From Prochilodus magdalenae (lineage: Eukaryota; Chordata; Actinopteri; Characiformes; Prochilodontidae), in NCBI GenBank assembly GCA_024036415.1, contig JAMWET010001060.1, forward strand, positions 2,501 through 66,500: a stretch of 64,000 bases of DNA. Direction: 5' to 3'. The notes beneath the pieces were generated by a model. That model made no database searches. It worked only from the letters and a program-made list of their open reading frames with translations, and was not told the origin of the DNA. The position numbers and the translations under genes were made by a program. Shown here piece after piece: positions 48,880-62,602 of the stretch. Every line of letters starts with the position of its first letter. Positions within the stretch are counted from its first letter, which is position 1.

Positions 48880-49345
48880 ATGAGTGCAGCAAGGTATTTT
48901 CCCATGCTGTAGATCAGGCCTGAATATCATTTCACACAAAATGCAATGCGTGAATAAATTTATGCCCATGTTTATTACTCGTCTTCATCTCCAACTCAAA
49001 CACAGCGTCCAGCGGGATTCGGCATGTACGCCACACAGACAGAAACAAGCCCACCGGCATGTCAAAACAGCCTTGTTATCTTCCGACGTGTGGCGTGCGT
49101 ACAAAAAGGGAGTTCTTCTGATGAAGAGAAGACACAACAGCACGTATCCACTACTCGCGCCCTCGGCCCAAGCACACTCCACATCAGCGGCCGAACAGTT
49201 TTCAGATTGGAGCTTTGCCGTCCGAGTGCTTTCACCGCACGTTTATCTGCCTGCCCTGCGGGAGAAGCATGCTAATCAGCGTTTCTTTCGTTTTACAGAA
49301 ACAACACGCAAATGTGGACCATTAAAAATGCAGTCGCTCTCTCCT
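48880..49345. other. candidate conserved non-coding block
   Basis: Repeat-free, balanced composition. A 155-codon open frame (48884-49351) has no recognisable domain and overlaps other frames, so I do not call a gene. Confidence 0.25.
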
Positions 49346-49429
49346 CCCTGAGATGGCTAGCAGCTAAGCACTCTCAATTTGTCCTTTTTCATAAAGAGCC
49401 TGGTCTAATAACAGCATCTGCAACGACAG

Positions 49430-50061
49430 AGCATCACTCTCTCTCTCTCCCTCTACAACCCCATTCCCTCCCGCTCCTCTCTCTCTGAATCATTCTGTTC
49501 CTCAGAAGACCATGGGGGTGTAATGTAAATGAGTAAGAGTATGTGTGCATCTTAGACTGAGAGAGGGAGAGGGCGAGGGTGAGAGAGAGAGAGATGGGGC
49601 GGGGGGCTCTTGTTAGGGGTGGTGAAGGGCTGTGGGTTAACAGGTGTATGTAAACAGACGTGCTGGCTGTATTCTGCTCACTACTACAAAGAGAGAGAGG
49701 AAAAGAGAGAGAGAAAGAGAGGAAGGAAGGAGGGAGAAACAGGCAGCCAAAGAGACAGAAAGAGAGAGAGACAAAAGACAGACAAAGTGAGAAAGCCTGA
49801 GAGAGAGAAAGCGAGAGTCTGAAGGATGAAGACAAGTGTCTGAAAGAGTGAGAGAAACAGAAAGAAAGAGAGACAGAAAGGGAGATAGTGTGAAAGAGAG
49901 AGAGAATCTGAAAGAGAGAGAGAGAGAGAGAGAGAGAAAGAGGCTGAGAGAGAGAGAGAGAGGCAGACAGAGAAAGAGGCTGAGAGAGAGAGAGGCAGAC
50001 AGACAGAGATAGAGGCTGAGAGAGAGAAAGAGAGAGAGACAGACAGAGAAAGAGGCTGAGA

Positions 50062-50113
<52 letters not shown>

Positions 50114-50131
50114 CAGACAGAGAAAGAGGCT

Positions 50132-50162
<31 letters not shown>

Positions 50163-50290
50163 ACAGAGAGAGAGGCTGAGAGAGAGAGACAGGCAGACAG
50201 ACAGAGATAGAGGCTGAGAGAGAGAAAGAGAGAGAGAGAGACAGACAGAGAAAGAGGCTGAGAGGAAGAGAGAGAGAGAGAGAGGCTGAG
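49430..50290 (+). repeat. GA-rich (polypurine) minisatellite
   Basis: After a short TC-rich start (49431-49490), the plus strand is almost pure purine from 49556, with units such as GAGAGAAAGAGGCTGAGAGA and GAGGCAGACAGA. A long mirror-type GA run is at 50067-50111. Confidence 0.95.
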
Positions 50291-50395
50291 AGTATGAGAG
50301 TTGGTGACACATTAATGAACCCTGGCTGTGTCTCACTCACTCATCTCCACTCTGCAGATGTCTTATCTACAGCAACCGAACCCAGCACACACACA

Positions 50396-50397
<2 letters not shown>

Positions 50398-50468
<71 letters not shown>
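50398..50468 (+). repeat. (CT)n microsatellite, about 70 bp
   Basis: A pure CT run directly after a short CA run, on the opposite strand polarity to the GA tract 110 bases upstream. The stretch 50470-50830 holds only a short CA/CCCCTG repeat (50700-50760). Confidence 0.98.
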
Positions 50469-50470
<2 letters not shown>

Positions 50471-50834
50471 AGCTTTGGGAACATGTGACTAAACTGCAGC
50501 GTTTGAACATCACTGTCCTGATGCTTTACGTCAGCCAGGGTCCGGGAGGCTGCACAGCAGAGGGGCTTCCTGTCACGTTCAGTTCAGATCCGGGTTCCGA
50601 GCTCCTTTAAAGCGTGATCATCTCTACAGACAACATTCTCACAGACTCACATGGTAATTCCTCACTCCGTAGGGAATGGGAGGTACAGACGTGCATTCCC
50701 ATGCACACACACCCCTGCACACACACACACCCCTGCACACACACACCCCTGCACACACATGATGACTACAGGTCACACGCGACACCTCTGCATTTATCCC
50801 GCACCTTACAGACACTGAATCCAGGCTGGTCAGG

Positions 50835-51455
50835 TACGCTCACAGAATGTAGGGCCTAGGTTCAATTCCCTAGTATCTGTGTTCTCCCCCAGTCTGTGAG
50901 GGGTTTCCTCCCAAAGACAAGGAGGTATGGACTGGTGGCCTGTCCAGGATGTTTCCTGCCTTAAGCACTGGGATAGGCTTCAGCACCCTCTATGACCAAG
51001 AGGGGTTTCCTCCCAAAGACAAAGAGGTATAGACTGGTAGCCTGTTCAAGTTGGTTCCTGCTTGAACACTGGGAAAGGCACTAGCATCCCCCCATGGTCC
51101 AGGGGTGAAGAGGATTCTCCTCCCAAAGATAAGGAAGTATGGACTAGTGGCCTGTCCACGGTGGTTCCTGCCTTGAGCATTGGGATTGGCTCCAATGTCC
51201 CCCTGGGACCTAGGAGGATAAGAGGGCTTTCCTTCCACAGACGAAGAAGTATGGACTGGAGGCCTGTCCAGGGTGGCTCCTGCCTTGAGCACTGGGATAG
51301 ACTCCAGCACCCTGCTGTGACCCACAGGGATGAGAGGAGTTTCCTCCCAAAGACGAAGAAGTATGGACTGGAGGCCTGTCCAGGATGTTTCCTGTCTGGA
51401 GTGCTGGGAATGTCTCCAGCACCCTGCTGTGACCCAGGAGGATAAGAGGCCTAAA
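50835..51455 (+). repeat. SINE-like head and tandemly amplified tail (about 110-bp units)
   Basis: GGTTCAATTCC at 50858-50868 resembles a polymerase III B box. The TTTCCTCCCAAAGACAA, GCCTGTCCA, GGATAGGCTCCAGCACCC-type and GGATAAGAGG words resemble the body and tail of tRNA-derived SINEs and their partner LINEs common in fish. The block from GGGGTTTCCTCCCAAAGAC to TGTGACCC is repeated five times, starting near 50899, 51001, 51110, 51222 and 51334. Confidence 0.7.
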
Positions 51456-52435
51456 TGATGGATGATTGTATCTGCCTCCTCACCGTCCGGATCAGCGCAC
51501 TGTTAATCTGTTTCCCCTATTATTTATCACTACAATAACCCTGTTATTAAAAATAAGAAGAAAAGCAGAAACCAAGAAAACACTATTCCTACTTTTCCTT
51601 CGTTTCCAAAGGGTCTCAGTTCCGGGCCTCGAATCCGGGTTGTGCCTCTGGACTGTGTAAACCTCTGGTAGGTTCTGCAGCACACTGGTCTGGACCTCAG
51701 GCTTCCAGCATGCAGACAGACCACATGATAGTGACATCCACATAGACCTTCGGCAGTAGAGAGGACCTCTGCCTCGGAAATGGGATGTCATGCTAACCGC
51801 TTCTCGCTGCTAGGTCTGTGTGTGTGTGAAATCGATAGTGGCCACCTCTCAAAGCAGCGCAGAAATGGTGGCTCTTTTGTTCCTGCAGAACCGCACGCTA
51901 ACCAAACCCAATATTGAATCAGAAATGTGTAACATTTGGGGCATAGAAAATTGACTGCTGTTCTGTCCAAAAACTAGATTCCCGTTCAGCAGCACTGAGC
52001 GGAGCTCTGATCATTATCAAGCACGCACAGCATTGATTAAAACTCGGAGCTTTGTGCGGGTAATTGAATGAGAATGGAGAGAAATTCTCCGCTGTATCTT
52101 AGCAGCAAACAAACCAATCAGTCTCTGTGTTGTCAGAGTTGCTTTGTGCTGCTTTCTGCGTTCGGGCCTCTGTTTATTGATATCTCCTTCTGTAGTAAGT
52201 GTGTTCCTTGTGCGGTAAAACTGGTGCTTGTGGTTAGTACTGATGTAGATTTAGAGAAGCGAATGATTTTATTGAAATTGGAAAATCAGATTCCACCTGG
52301 CAAACAAACATACCTCCTAGCATGGCTTGGACCTGCCCCGCCTCCTCCCCCATCGCCCCATCCCCCCCATCCCCCCCAAACTCCTATGTCTAAACATTGA
52401 CTCCGTATTTTTTCTTTTCCTTTATCAAAAACTGA
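51455..52435. other. single-copy intronic sequence; candidate block 51960-52330
   Basis: No gene is supported. Short C-rich run at 52335-52380. Confidence 0.3.
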
Positions 52436-52439
52436 CAAC

Positions 52440-52469
52440 GTTGGTTGTAAAAAGAGCATTACAAATAAA

Positions 52470-52504
<35 letters not shown>
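52440..52504 (+). mobile_element. retroelement 3' tail with (GATT)n
   Basis: GAGCATTACAAATAAAGATT followed by (GATT)n is the typical end of fish L2/SINE-type retroposons. The body is not recognisable upstream. Confidence 0.55.
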
Positions 52505-52699
52505 AATACCTCCATGCTAGGGTGGCCACATGTCCGGTTTTGGGCTGGACAGTCCAGGTTATTAAGTCTCTGTCCTTCCTCCGGCTCCGTACCTGGATAG
52601 CAAAAGTCCATCTGGTTTACCAAGGTCATGTGACATCTTGACTCGCCTACCGGCTAACTGCAGGTCAGCCCTCTAAATGCTAGTCAATTAGTTAGCTCC

Positions 52700-53160
52700 C
52701 ATCTGACTCACATTCACTCCCCCCGGCCCAGAGATCCACCCCCAACACCCGGGCACCCCTATGAATGGGTAGTGCCCCTAGCATTCGCCTATACCATCTA
52801 TGCCATAGGCCGGCTTTGCCTCCACAAAACAGCTGGTTTGGTATGGACTGCACAAGTTTCTGGATGTAGGCTGAAGGATGTACCATCTGGTAGACCCGTA
52901 TGACCGTACGCTTCCATACACCTGCAGATTCAGCTACTTCCTTCACACTATGGTCTTTGGCCACGCCCACATGCTCAGTCACTCCTTTTAGCCAATCATT
53001 AACATCTGCTCTGGAGTGTTTTCCACACATGGAACGAGACATTCCCTGCACCGTAGCACCTCTTCCCAATCTATGGATCCCGTCACTCACACCCCACAGG
53101 GATTTATGGCCCCATCATCCTCATGCAGCGCCATCTGCAGGATCCTGGGGTTACTACCAC
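52700..53160 (-). pseudogene. Tc1-like transposase N-terminal fragment (least damaged copy)
   Basis: The minus strand is open from a methionine at 53090 and reads MSRSMCGKHSRADVNDWLKG, then GVAKDHSVKEVAESAGVWKR, continuing TVIRVYQ. This is a helix-turn-helix matching the first DNA-binding subdomain of Tc1 transposases. After VYQ the sequence has lost the next segment and continues out of family. The CTCCTGCAGATGGCGCTG-type end is at 53130-53145. No catalytic residues remain. Confidence 0.75.
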
Positions 53161-54370
53161 CTTAAACACAAGGTGATAAGCAGGTGGTGGCTGTCAGATG
53201 ATAAGTCTCAATGGAAAATACTACCAGAGGAGCATAATTTGCTTACATTAAATGTATCTATCTGTTATTATATATAAAATATAAGGGCCTTAATCAGCCT
53301 ATATGACCAGCTAACTAATATTCCTGTCATGCTGTAAGTAAACTGGTCGCCGCTTTGATATGCAATGTCTGGCAAGAGTTCTCCATACGGGACAAATCGC
53401 TGCTATTTAATTTCTAAAGTGAGTTTAGAGAATAAGGATTTTCACAGCTGCCATCTGCAGCTCTTCTCCAGAAACCGGTCCAGTGCAGTCCACTGCTGGC
53501 CAGCAGGCGTTTTGGCCCGAGCTCTTTCGGTGAGCATGACACACTGTTTGGCAGGCGGTCAGTCAGTGCTGGGCTGAGTGCCACTGAACATTACAGTGAC
53601 ACACACTGGGAGGAGAAGACAGGAAGTGGCGCAACCTCACATAAGGACAGTATGGGCTAGAGGGAAAAAAGGAGTGGAAAGAAATGTTCCATTCATCAAA
53701 ACCATGATAATCCTTGACATCCGTGTTGCTGGATAAGTCTGGGGCGCAGATGAAAAGAGTACATTTCAGGGGAAGGCTTGCAGAACGTGAGCGATGGGCT
53801 CGGCCCACTGTGCCCCTGCGCCGAAATGAAATAACTAAAAGTCTCCTGTCACATTTAACTGATGCACATCTCTGATCTTCATTCACCTGCACGACATCGC
53901 AGCGCTGCCATGCCAGCTCCGCCGCTTCCCAAATATTATTAATCAAAAGCTGAGCTAGAGATATAGCATGGCAAGAGCAGGGGAAATCATGATTAATATG
54001 CCTTTCTGTGGTTTTAAATTATGTCCATACAACAGAATATGAAAAGCATCTCCAGCACAATAGCACAATACACAGCTATCCAATTCTCATCATACGGAAA
54101 TGTGATTGACTAGGCCTATTCGTGGTAACAGCCCAAGCAACTCATTTATTACAGATACATTTATAAAACGGTTATTTATTGCATGACGTGTTTCATGCAG
54201 GGCACTAAGATTTCCAGATGTGAACATAACTGGACCTTTAAACATGCAGGGTGATGTGACACTACAGTCTTTGTGCCTCAAATAGAGGAAACTGATGTAG
54301 AAATCCAGCAGCACTGCCTGAACACATTAACTTCTGCAGGCAGAAATGTGTGTATAAAACATCTGTGGTG
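53160..54370. other. single-copy intronic sequence; candidate conserved block 53850-54020
   Basis: 53850-54020 includes AAATATTATTAATCAAAAGC and ATCATGATTAATATGC, homeodomain-like clusters in repeat-free DNA. No gene. Confidence 0.3.
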
Positions 54371-54374
54371 TGTA

Positions 54375-55625
54375 GTAATAATCAGTACTAGTATCAGTAA
54401 TAAGAGTAATCGTAATACTGTATATGTAGTAGCGGTAGTAGCAAAAGTGATAGTATATAAGAGTAATAATACTGTATATGTAGTAGTGCTAGTAGTAAAA
54501 GTGGTAGTATATAAGAGTAACTGTAATACTGAATATGTAGTAGTGGTCGTAATAATAATGGTAATATATAACAATATAATATGTATAAGAGTAAGTAGTA
54601 TAATAGTGGTAATGTAGTAGTAATAATGTAATACTGTATATGTAGTAGTGGTAGTAGTATAAGAGTAGTATATCGAGTAATAATACTGTATATGTAGTAG
54701 TGGTAGTAGTAATAGTGGTAGTATATAAGAATAATCGTAATACTGTATATGTAGTAGTGGTAGTAGTAATAGTGGTAGTATATAATAGTAATAATACTGT
54801 ATATGTAGTAGTGGTAGTAGTAATAGTGGTAGTATATAAGAGTAATCGTAATACTGTATATGCAGTAGCGGTAGTAGTAATAATGGTAGTATATAACAAT
54901 AATAATACTGTATATGTAGTAGTGGTAGTAGTAATAGTGGTAATATATAAGAATAATCGTAATACTGTATATATAGTAGTGGTAGTATATAAGAGTAATC
55001 GTAGTACATAATAGTAATAATACTGTATATGTAGTAGGGGTAGTTGTAATAATGGTAGTACATAAGGGTAATCTTAATACTGTATATGTAGCAGAGGTAG
55101 TAGTAATAGTGGCACTATATAAGAGTAACCGTCATACTGTATATGTAGCAGTTGTAGTAGTAATAGTGGTAGTATATAAGAGTAATAATACTCTATATTT
55201 AGTGGCTGTAGTAGTAATAGTGGTAGTGTATAAAAGTAATCGTAATACTGTAAATGTAGTAGCGGTAGTAATAGTGGTAGAATATAAGAGTAATCGTAAT
55301 ACTGTATATGTAGTAGTGGTAGTAGTAATAGTGGTAGTATATAACAGTAATAATACTGTATATGTAGTAGTGGTAGTAGTAATAATGGTAGTATATAATA
55401 GTAATAATACTGTATATGTAGTAGTGGTAGTAGTAAAAGTGGTAGTATATAAGAATAATCGCAATACTGAATATGTTATAGTGGTAGTAGTAATAGTGGT
55501 AGTACATAACAGTAATAATACTGTATATGCAGTAGCGGTAGTAGTAATAGTGGTAGTATATAACGGTAATAATACTGTATATGCAGTAGCGGTAGTAGTA
55601 ATAGTGGTGCTATATAAGAGTAAAC
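54375..55625 (+). repeat. GTA-rich minisatellite, 54-60-bp units (about 22 copies)
   Basis: The unit is AATACTGTATATGTAGTAGT, then GGTAGTAGTAATAGTGGTAG and TATATAAGAGTAAT(CGT). Units vary by threes (54, 57, 60), so frames on both strands stay open and give false Val/Tyr-rich or Tyr/Thr-rich proteins. Confidence 0.95.
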
Positions 55626-55954
55626 GTAACGTATGTGATGTAGTAAAAGGCAATGCAAAGAATCAGACCCCCAATAATCATTTACTGTTTTCCACAAGGG
55701 GACTGAAATAGGAGGACTCTGCTATGAGCCCAGCCTTGTGATTTGCTATTTTCCTCTATCTGCCGCTCTCCTCCTCATAGGAGCTCCGCTGATATTGGCT
55801 TTATGGACCTTTTGAGATTAAAATCTGTCTTCAGATTCACTATATTAGAAAAAGATGCTGCCTTAAGCATTCCGAGGTGGGGGGTTCAGACCAGCCGTCA
55901 ATGTGCCCCGACCTTTGGCCCCTGAAGGCCCAGACTCTCCTTATCCCCCACAAA

Positions 55955-55979
55955 ACACGCACACACGCACACACGCACA

Positions 55980-56032
<53 letters not shown>
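55955..56032 (+). repeat. (CA)n microsatellite
   Basis: About 75 bases, with early CG and CAGA interruptions, then pure CA to 56031. Confidence 0.98.
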
Positions 56033-56036
<4 letters not shown>

Positions 56037-56340
56037 CCATTTTTCACACACAGCTAATACTGCATTCTGTCGAACTGCTTGCAGATGTGCGCAACATTAA
56101 ATACCTTCCTGCACTTTTCCTGAGGGCGGTAAAGTTAGCATCTCTACTCACTCCTTTCTTCAAAGAAGAGTAAAACAGGATGAATGAATAAATACATAAA
56201 TAAATAAATAAATAAATAAATACATAATAAATAGGGGAAAAAGAAGTCATTCCAACATTCCCAGATAAGAAATCGAACTGTCTCTTCCAGCTCAGGATCC
56301 TGACGGACAATTTACCTTCTCCAACCTCCACAGTCATGGC

Positions 56341-56703
<363 letters not shown>

Positions 56704-56879
56704 AATGAAGAATTATGGCCTCAATTTGATTCCGGCCCCGGCTCTGCTTTCCTTGATCAACCTGCTTGTGTTGCTGGAGTGGAAGACAGCAGAACTCTGT
56801 CTCCTCTCCCTAATGCTATCAAAAAGACAACAAATCAAGCTCACCCCCGCTGAACCCTGGGAAAACTGAAAAACACCAA

Positions 56880-57190
56880 AATATTAATGGTGTCATTTTT
56901 CCCCCGCCAGGCGAACCACAATCTGACATTTTAATCTCCGTCGCTGGACCGGCTTCCAGTTCGGTCTTAATATCGGTGGCAATTTGTCATCTGATTATCC
57001 CGCGAGACTTCACCTAATAAAAAATCACGAGTGCCGAAAGGGACCAGTCATTTATTCATATGCCTGCCAATTTGTAAATCATCACGCCTTTCGGAAACGT
57101 GGCCCTGGTCAGGTCAGACCGAGCTCACTCATAGGCCTGGAAATGGGCGCGTCTGACGTGTGCTGCATTAGCTCCTCATTCAGCTAGCTG
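56880..57190. other. candidate conserved non-coding element
   Basis: Repeat-free with even composition and dense TAATCT, ATTTGTCATCTGATTA and CATTTATTCATATGC words (homeodomain- and POU-like). It stands out between a 360-bp CA tract and a repeat family copy. Texture-based. Confidence 0.4.
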
Positions 57191-57475
57191 TTAGCTAACC
57201 GCAGGAGCTCCCTGAGCACCAATCATCCTCACATTCAGAGGCATCAGAGAAGGCGCTGGCTGATTTTGTGGCACTGTTTTGAATATCAACAGGAAAAAGG
57301 TCATTGAGGCTTCCTCATCGCGGCAGCTAGAATGTGGACACACTTAATATCTGAATGATGGAGAGATATAAATGCAGTTCTGCATCTGGTTACATTCGGC
57401 CTCTAAAACATAGACTCACATCCCATCATATTCAGGTTACATAACAGTAACTACACACATCCATCTACATGGATA
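57190..57475. other. no recognised feature
   Basis: Single-copy intronic sequence. Confidence 0.4.
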
Positions 57476-57479
57476 GTGC

Positions 57480-58030
57480 TGGTGATCTTAAAGACTCTAC
57501 AGTCGTACACTGAACAGCTCCACCTGATGAGAGTCTGAACCAGTCCATATCCTGCTACACCACATCTACTCCTGATGTACACAGTATGATACTCCTCCAT
57601 ATCTCCACCTCTAATATATATTTAGTGGTGTAAAAACTTTGATCTCTTTTTCTGCACAGTGTAAAAGCTCTAGCTCTCCTTTCAGGTTAGTTAATATTCA
57701 TGATGGACCGACCAATAGAATCGCTCCAAACCTGCTTAGTAATAAACCTTGTTCTATCAGCTCCACTGCAGGGTAAGGAAGCTGCTCCATCCTCCCGTAC
57801 AGCTCCACTATGGAGGGTTTTAAGGTGGACTGTGTAATTCCATTCTGGAGGGTTTTAAGGTGGACTGTATAATTCCATTCTGGAGGGTTTTAAGATGGAC
57901 TGTATAATTCCATTCTGGAGGGTTTTAAGGTGGACTGTATAATCCATTCTGGAGGGTTTAAGGTGGACTGTATAATTCCATCAGTGCTATTTAATAGTTC
58001 GGTGTCTTCACTTTTATTTTACAGTAGAGC
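57480..58030 (-). repeat. reverse copy of the 2757-3780 inverted-repeat family
   Basis: ATCTCCACCTCTAATATATA at 57600 and five units of GGAGGGTTTTAAGGTGGACT (57815-57970) are the complement of the minisatellite at 3020-3430. The outer AGTATGATACTCCTCC also matches (3640-3655 reversed). Confidence 0.75.
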
Positions 58031-58419
58031 TTTAAGATACACAGAACGAGAACCCAATATGAGGAGCGTGTCTGAACTTGTGGTACGAACCGTACAGTAC
58101 TGTGAAAATTCAATGATCATATGTATACACACACAGCAAGGGCTATGCACACCTCGCCTTCACACCTGTGTACATGTGATGTGACAATAAATGGGATTTG
58201 ATTGTCATGTGTATTTAGGTACATAGTATATCGTTCCTTTGAGTTAACAGTTAATTAATTTGGTGAAAAGGTCCATACAGGATCTTCTGACGAGCAGTCT
58301 CATTCATTAGGTAACGATACTGGTAGACTGGTCAGTCTCACCAACTGTGTGACTGCGGTCAAAACCTGGAAGCAGCGGGACAAGACAGAAGTCCTTATTG
58401 TGGATCGTCCTGAAGATAT

Positions 58420-58745
58420 GTCCAAAAGGGTGCAGTAACTTCTCGATTGCACCGGGTTGATGGCTAGACCCTCCGTTAGTAATCTGGGTGTGGCTTTTAA
58501 TCCTCACCCCAATTTCACTGGCCACAGCAAGAAGCTTCTTCAATCCTGTTTCCTCCGACTCCTCCAGGAACATCAGCAAGGTTAGGAATCTTAAAGTACT
58601 AGTGCTGACCTATTACACAACCATGCCCCCTCCACACCTCACTCGCGTTTATGTCCTCCTAACAGCAGGGCAGTCTTCAAATCAGGGGCTATAATCTGTC
58701 CCCGCCCCTCAAACTTGCCCTGGAAAAGTGCTATATAAATAAAGA
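58420..58745 (+). pseudogene. non-LTR retrotransposon (LINE) 3' fragment
   Basis: The plus strand reads NLGVAFNPHPNFTGH, then, after a frameshift, RNISKVRN. This matches the NLGVxFD...HLRNIxKVR segment after the reverse-transcriptase core of Jockey/L2/Rex-type LINEs. It ends with AAAAGTGCTATATAAATAAAG, the typical retroelement tail. Frameshifts and stops make it inactive. Confidence 0.65.
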
Positions 58746-58959
58746 CGTAGCTACAGCCTCCTCAGTGCAAACCAGTCACTCACCTCGAACGTATTTATGT
58801 TGACGCTGACATGCGAAATTGATGATATTTAATGTATACGCTTTCAAAAGGGGGAAAAGAGACTAGTGTGGGGCTCTGCCGAGAGAATCCTACTATCTGG
58901 CACAAGCTTAGTGTTCCTTAGACTAAAGGAGCAGCCATAGAAACAGACAGTTTAATCAA

Positions 58960-59560
58960 TCAGAGAGGGCAAACGTCTTTCACAGATGTTTAGTCTGGAG
59001 TTTTGGGGGGGATTGGAATTACGGCTCGTAAGAAGAATGATATGCTTGATGGTTTTCATGTCCTCAGCAGCTCCGGCTAGTCAAGCACATAATAATCATT
59101 CGGGGTGCAATGAAGCCTCGGGATATGGGAGCCATAGCCGGGCCCTTAAACAGAATAGATATATCTTATGGGGGGAAACTAATGAGGTTTAGCTTTATTC
59201 CTACCTCACCTTGTGGACAGGTGTCCTTCAGCCAGCAGCTCAGATCTCATTTTCTTCTTGGCCGCTGGTGATTCACATTCGTTTTGCCTCTCCCTCTAGC
59301 TTCCTTATAAATCTGAGTTTACAGGTTTACTCAACTGACCCCGGCAACAGTATCGAACTACTATAACCCTGTTTATAGTGCTGCGCTCGCTGGCAGTCTG
59401 CGTGGGAGAGGCCTGGCATGGGAGAACAGTGAAATGAATAAGGCCGTAGAGGTTTGTTGGAATGGTTATGACTTTGCCTAATTGCAAGAGAAACTCTCGC
59501 AATATTTGCAATTGCTGTTTTCACCAAATGGGTCGAGACGATTAGCGCAATTGGGCTGAC
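58960..59560. other. candidate conserved non-coding region
   Basis: Repeat-free. 59380-59560 includes GCCTAATTGCAAGAG and GATTAGCGCAATTGGGC. No coding domain in the overlapping short open frames. Confidence 0.35.
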
Positions 59561-59975
59561 TCATTTTTGGAACATGCTGCAAATAACTATTCAGCATTTA
59601 TATATCAGATTTTACTTGGATATTAAGGATACAAGAGACAAAAACACCACCTGTATCCACATGATGTTTCCAGGTACTGAACGAACTGTCAGGTTCTTTA
59701 CACCAGGGGTTGGGATTTCCTGTCCCGAGCTTGTGGGGCCTGAGGTTTTGCATATATATGACCTTGGGTTTCATTTTATTCAAAGGAATATGTTTTTGTG
59801 CAGCATACTTTCTTTTTAGAGGCCGTTCTCAAGCTCTCTACAAGAGAATCAGAACCGTCTTAGAAAATTGATGACTTATGTACATAGAGGTAGACAATAT
59901 GGTAAACATATGTAACCATGAAGTGTTTCCATGGTACACAATACAGCTTCAAAGTTTAGAGACGCCAAACTAGAA
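59560..59975. other. no recognised feature
   Basis: Single-copy intronic sequence. Confidence 0.4.
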
Positions 59976-59979
59976 ACTA

Positions 59980-60210
59980 GCACTCATGGAATTATACAGT
60001 CCACCTTAAAACTCTATCTATCCATCCATCCATCTATCCATCTATCTATCTAGAATGGATCTTTACAGGAGGAGGAACCAGCTTCCTTACCCTGCAGTGG
60101 AGCTGATAGAACAAGGTTTATTACTAAGCAGGTTTTGAGCGAGTCTATTGGTCGGTCCCTCATGAATATTCACTAACCTGAAAGGAGAACTAGAGCTTTT
60201 ACACTACCAT
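59980..60210 (+). repeat. internally deleted copy of the 2757-3780 family with a (CATC/TATC)n insert
   Basis: CTCATGGAATTATACAGTCC at the start and AACCTGAAAGGAGAACTAGA at the end match 3025 and 3540. The minisatellite is replaced by a short CATC/TATC run (60018-60050). Confidence 0.7.
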
Positions 60211-61300
60211 TTACCTTTGCCATATGAGCTAAAAGGCGCGTTGATGACGCAAAGCGTAGAACTTCCAAACGTAGTTCATGACCTTCTCAATAATCAGTAT
60301 CTGTTAGTGTGAGTGGGTTCGAGTTAGGCCTCCGATTTTTCAGAACTCGTCTGGCCCGGTTGGATCAGATCTTGAAACTGCAGGCTACTAATCGGTGGGA
60401 TCGGAATTGGCTGATGTTTGCTTGCTCCAGATTAGCAATTGGCTTCATGATTACTTTGATTTTGGCAGATTTGGCACTAGCACTGTATCTGAATGCTGCT
60501 GATAGACCAAAACCCAAAAACAAGTAGGATAATTACGCTCGACTCATTACGCTAATCAACCAGCTGCCTCACACTGTCGACCGGGCACTTGATTTGATTA
60601 ATTCTTGTCTTAATATATTTTTAAATGTTTTATAAATTAATCGTATTAATTGTATTTGTAGTCAGTGTAATAAATTAATGAGTTTAATTAATTAATTAAT
60701 TAAGTGCTTAAATTACCAGCTTTTTTTAGAATCTTTTTTTTTTTAGAATTATTTTAGAATCTCATTGTTTTTGTTGCAATGCTGGCTAATAGAAAATACT
60801 GATACTAATGTGTTCCAGATGTTCATTAGGCATATAGCGTGTTGTGGTGGACTTCACCGCACAGTTTGGTGCTCAAGGAGACCTAACACAGTTCACTTCC
60901 CAAGGTATTTAGCTGTGTCAGAGCAAGGATAGCATCAAACCGCACTGTAGGTCCTCAGTAACCCACTCCTGTATTACATCATGCCCTGGAGTTTATGCAT
61001 GCCCTGCGGTGATATGAATTGGGACCCTATAGATCGGACCTTCTGACTGAGCATGATCAAGATCAAGTCTACTTTTTTCTAAACAAGCAAAAGACAAGTT
61101 CATCCAGTTGCACTGGCTGCAGACATAAATTACACTGTTAACTGTTCTGGCTCCGAGGGTCCCTTTTAACTCTATCTGTGGGCTGTAGGAACCTAAAGCC
61201 ACGAAAATAGACGAGATGAAATCGAGGCTGCAAAGGCCTCCTGGCCTGATAACCCTTCCAGACTCTGCCTCAGAGGTCAGCAAGAGTGTGGGAAGCTGAT
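60210..61300. other. no gene supported
   Basis: A 72-codon frame (60309-60527) has one hydrophobic stretch (IGFMITLILADLALALYL) but no known family or neighbours. 60600-60760 is A+T-rich with TTAATTAA runs. Confidence 0.45.
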
Positions 61301-61303
61301 TTA

Positions 61304-62600
<1,297 letters not shown>

Positions 62601-62602
62601 AA

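Noticed and set aside
48884..49351. 155-codon frame in efna5 intron 2
   Set aside because: No domain, overlapped by other open frames on both strands; kept only as a candidate conserved block.
49434..50336. 300-codon Ser/Leu-rich frame
   Set aside because: Translation of the GA/CT repeat.
50858..50868. tRNA gene, from the B-box-like GGTTCAATTCC
   Set aside because: No cloverleaf can be drawn around it, and it is followed by SINE-type body sequence.
54278..55711. Long Tyr- and Val-rich frames on both strands
   Set aside because: The GTA-rich minisatellite varies in multiples of three, so every frame without a stop in the unit stays open.
60309..60527. 72-codon frame with one hydrophobic segment as a small membrane protein
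   Set aside because: Nothing beyond length and one hydrophobic stretch supports it; it sits in the sense-opposite intron of efna5 next to a repeat fragment.
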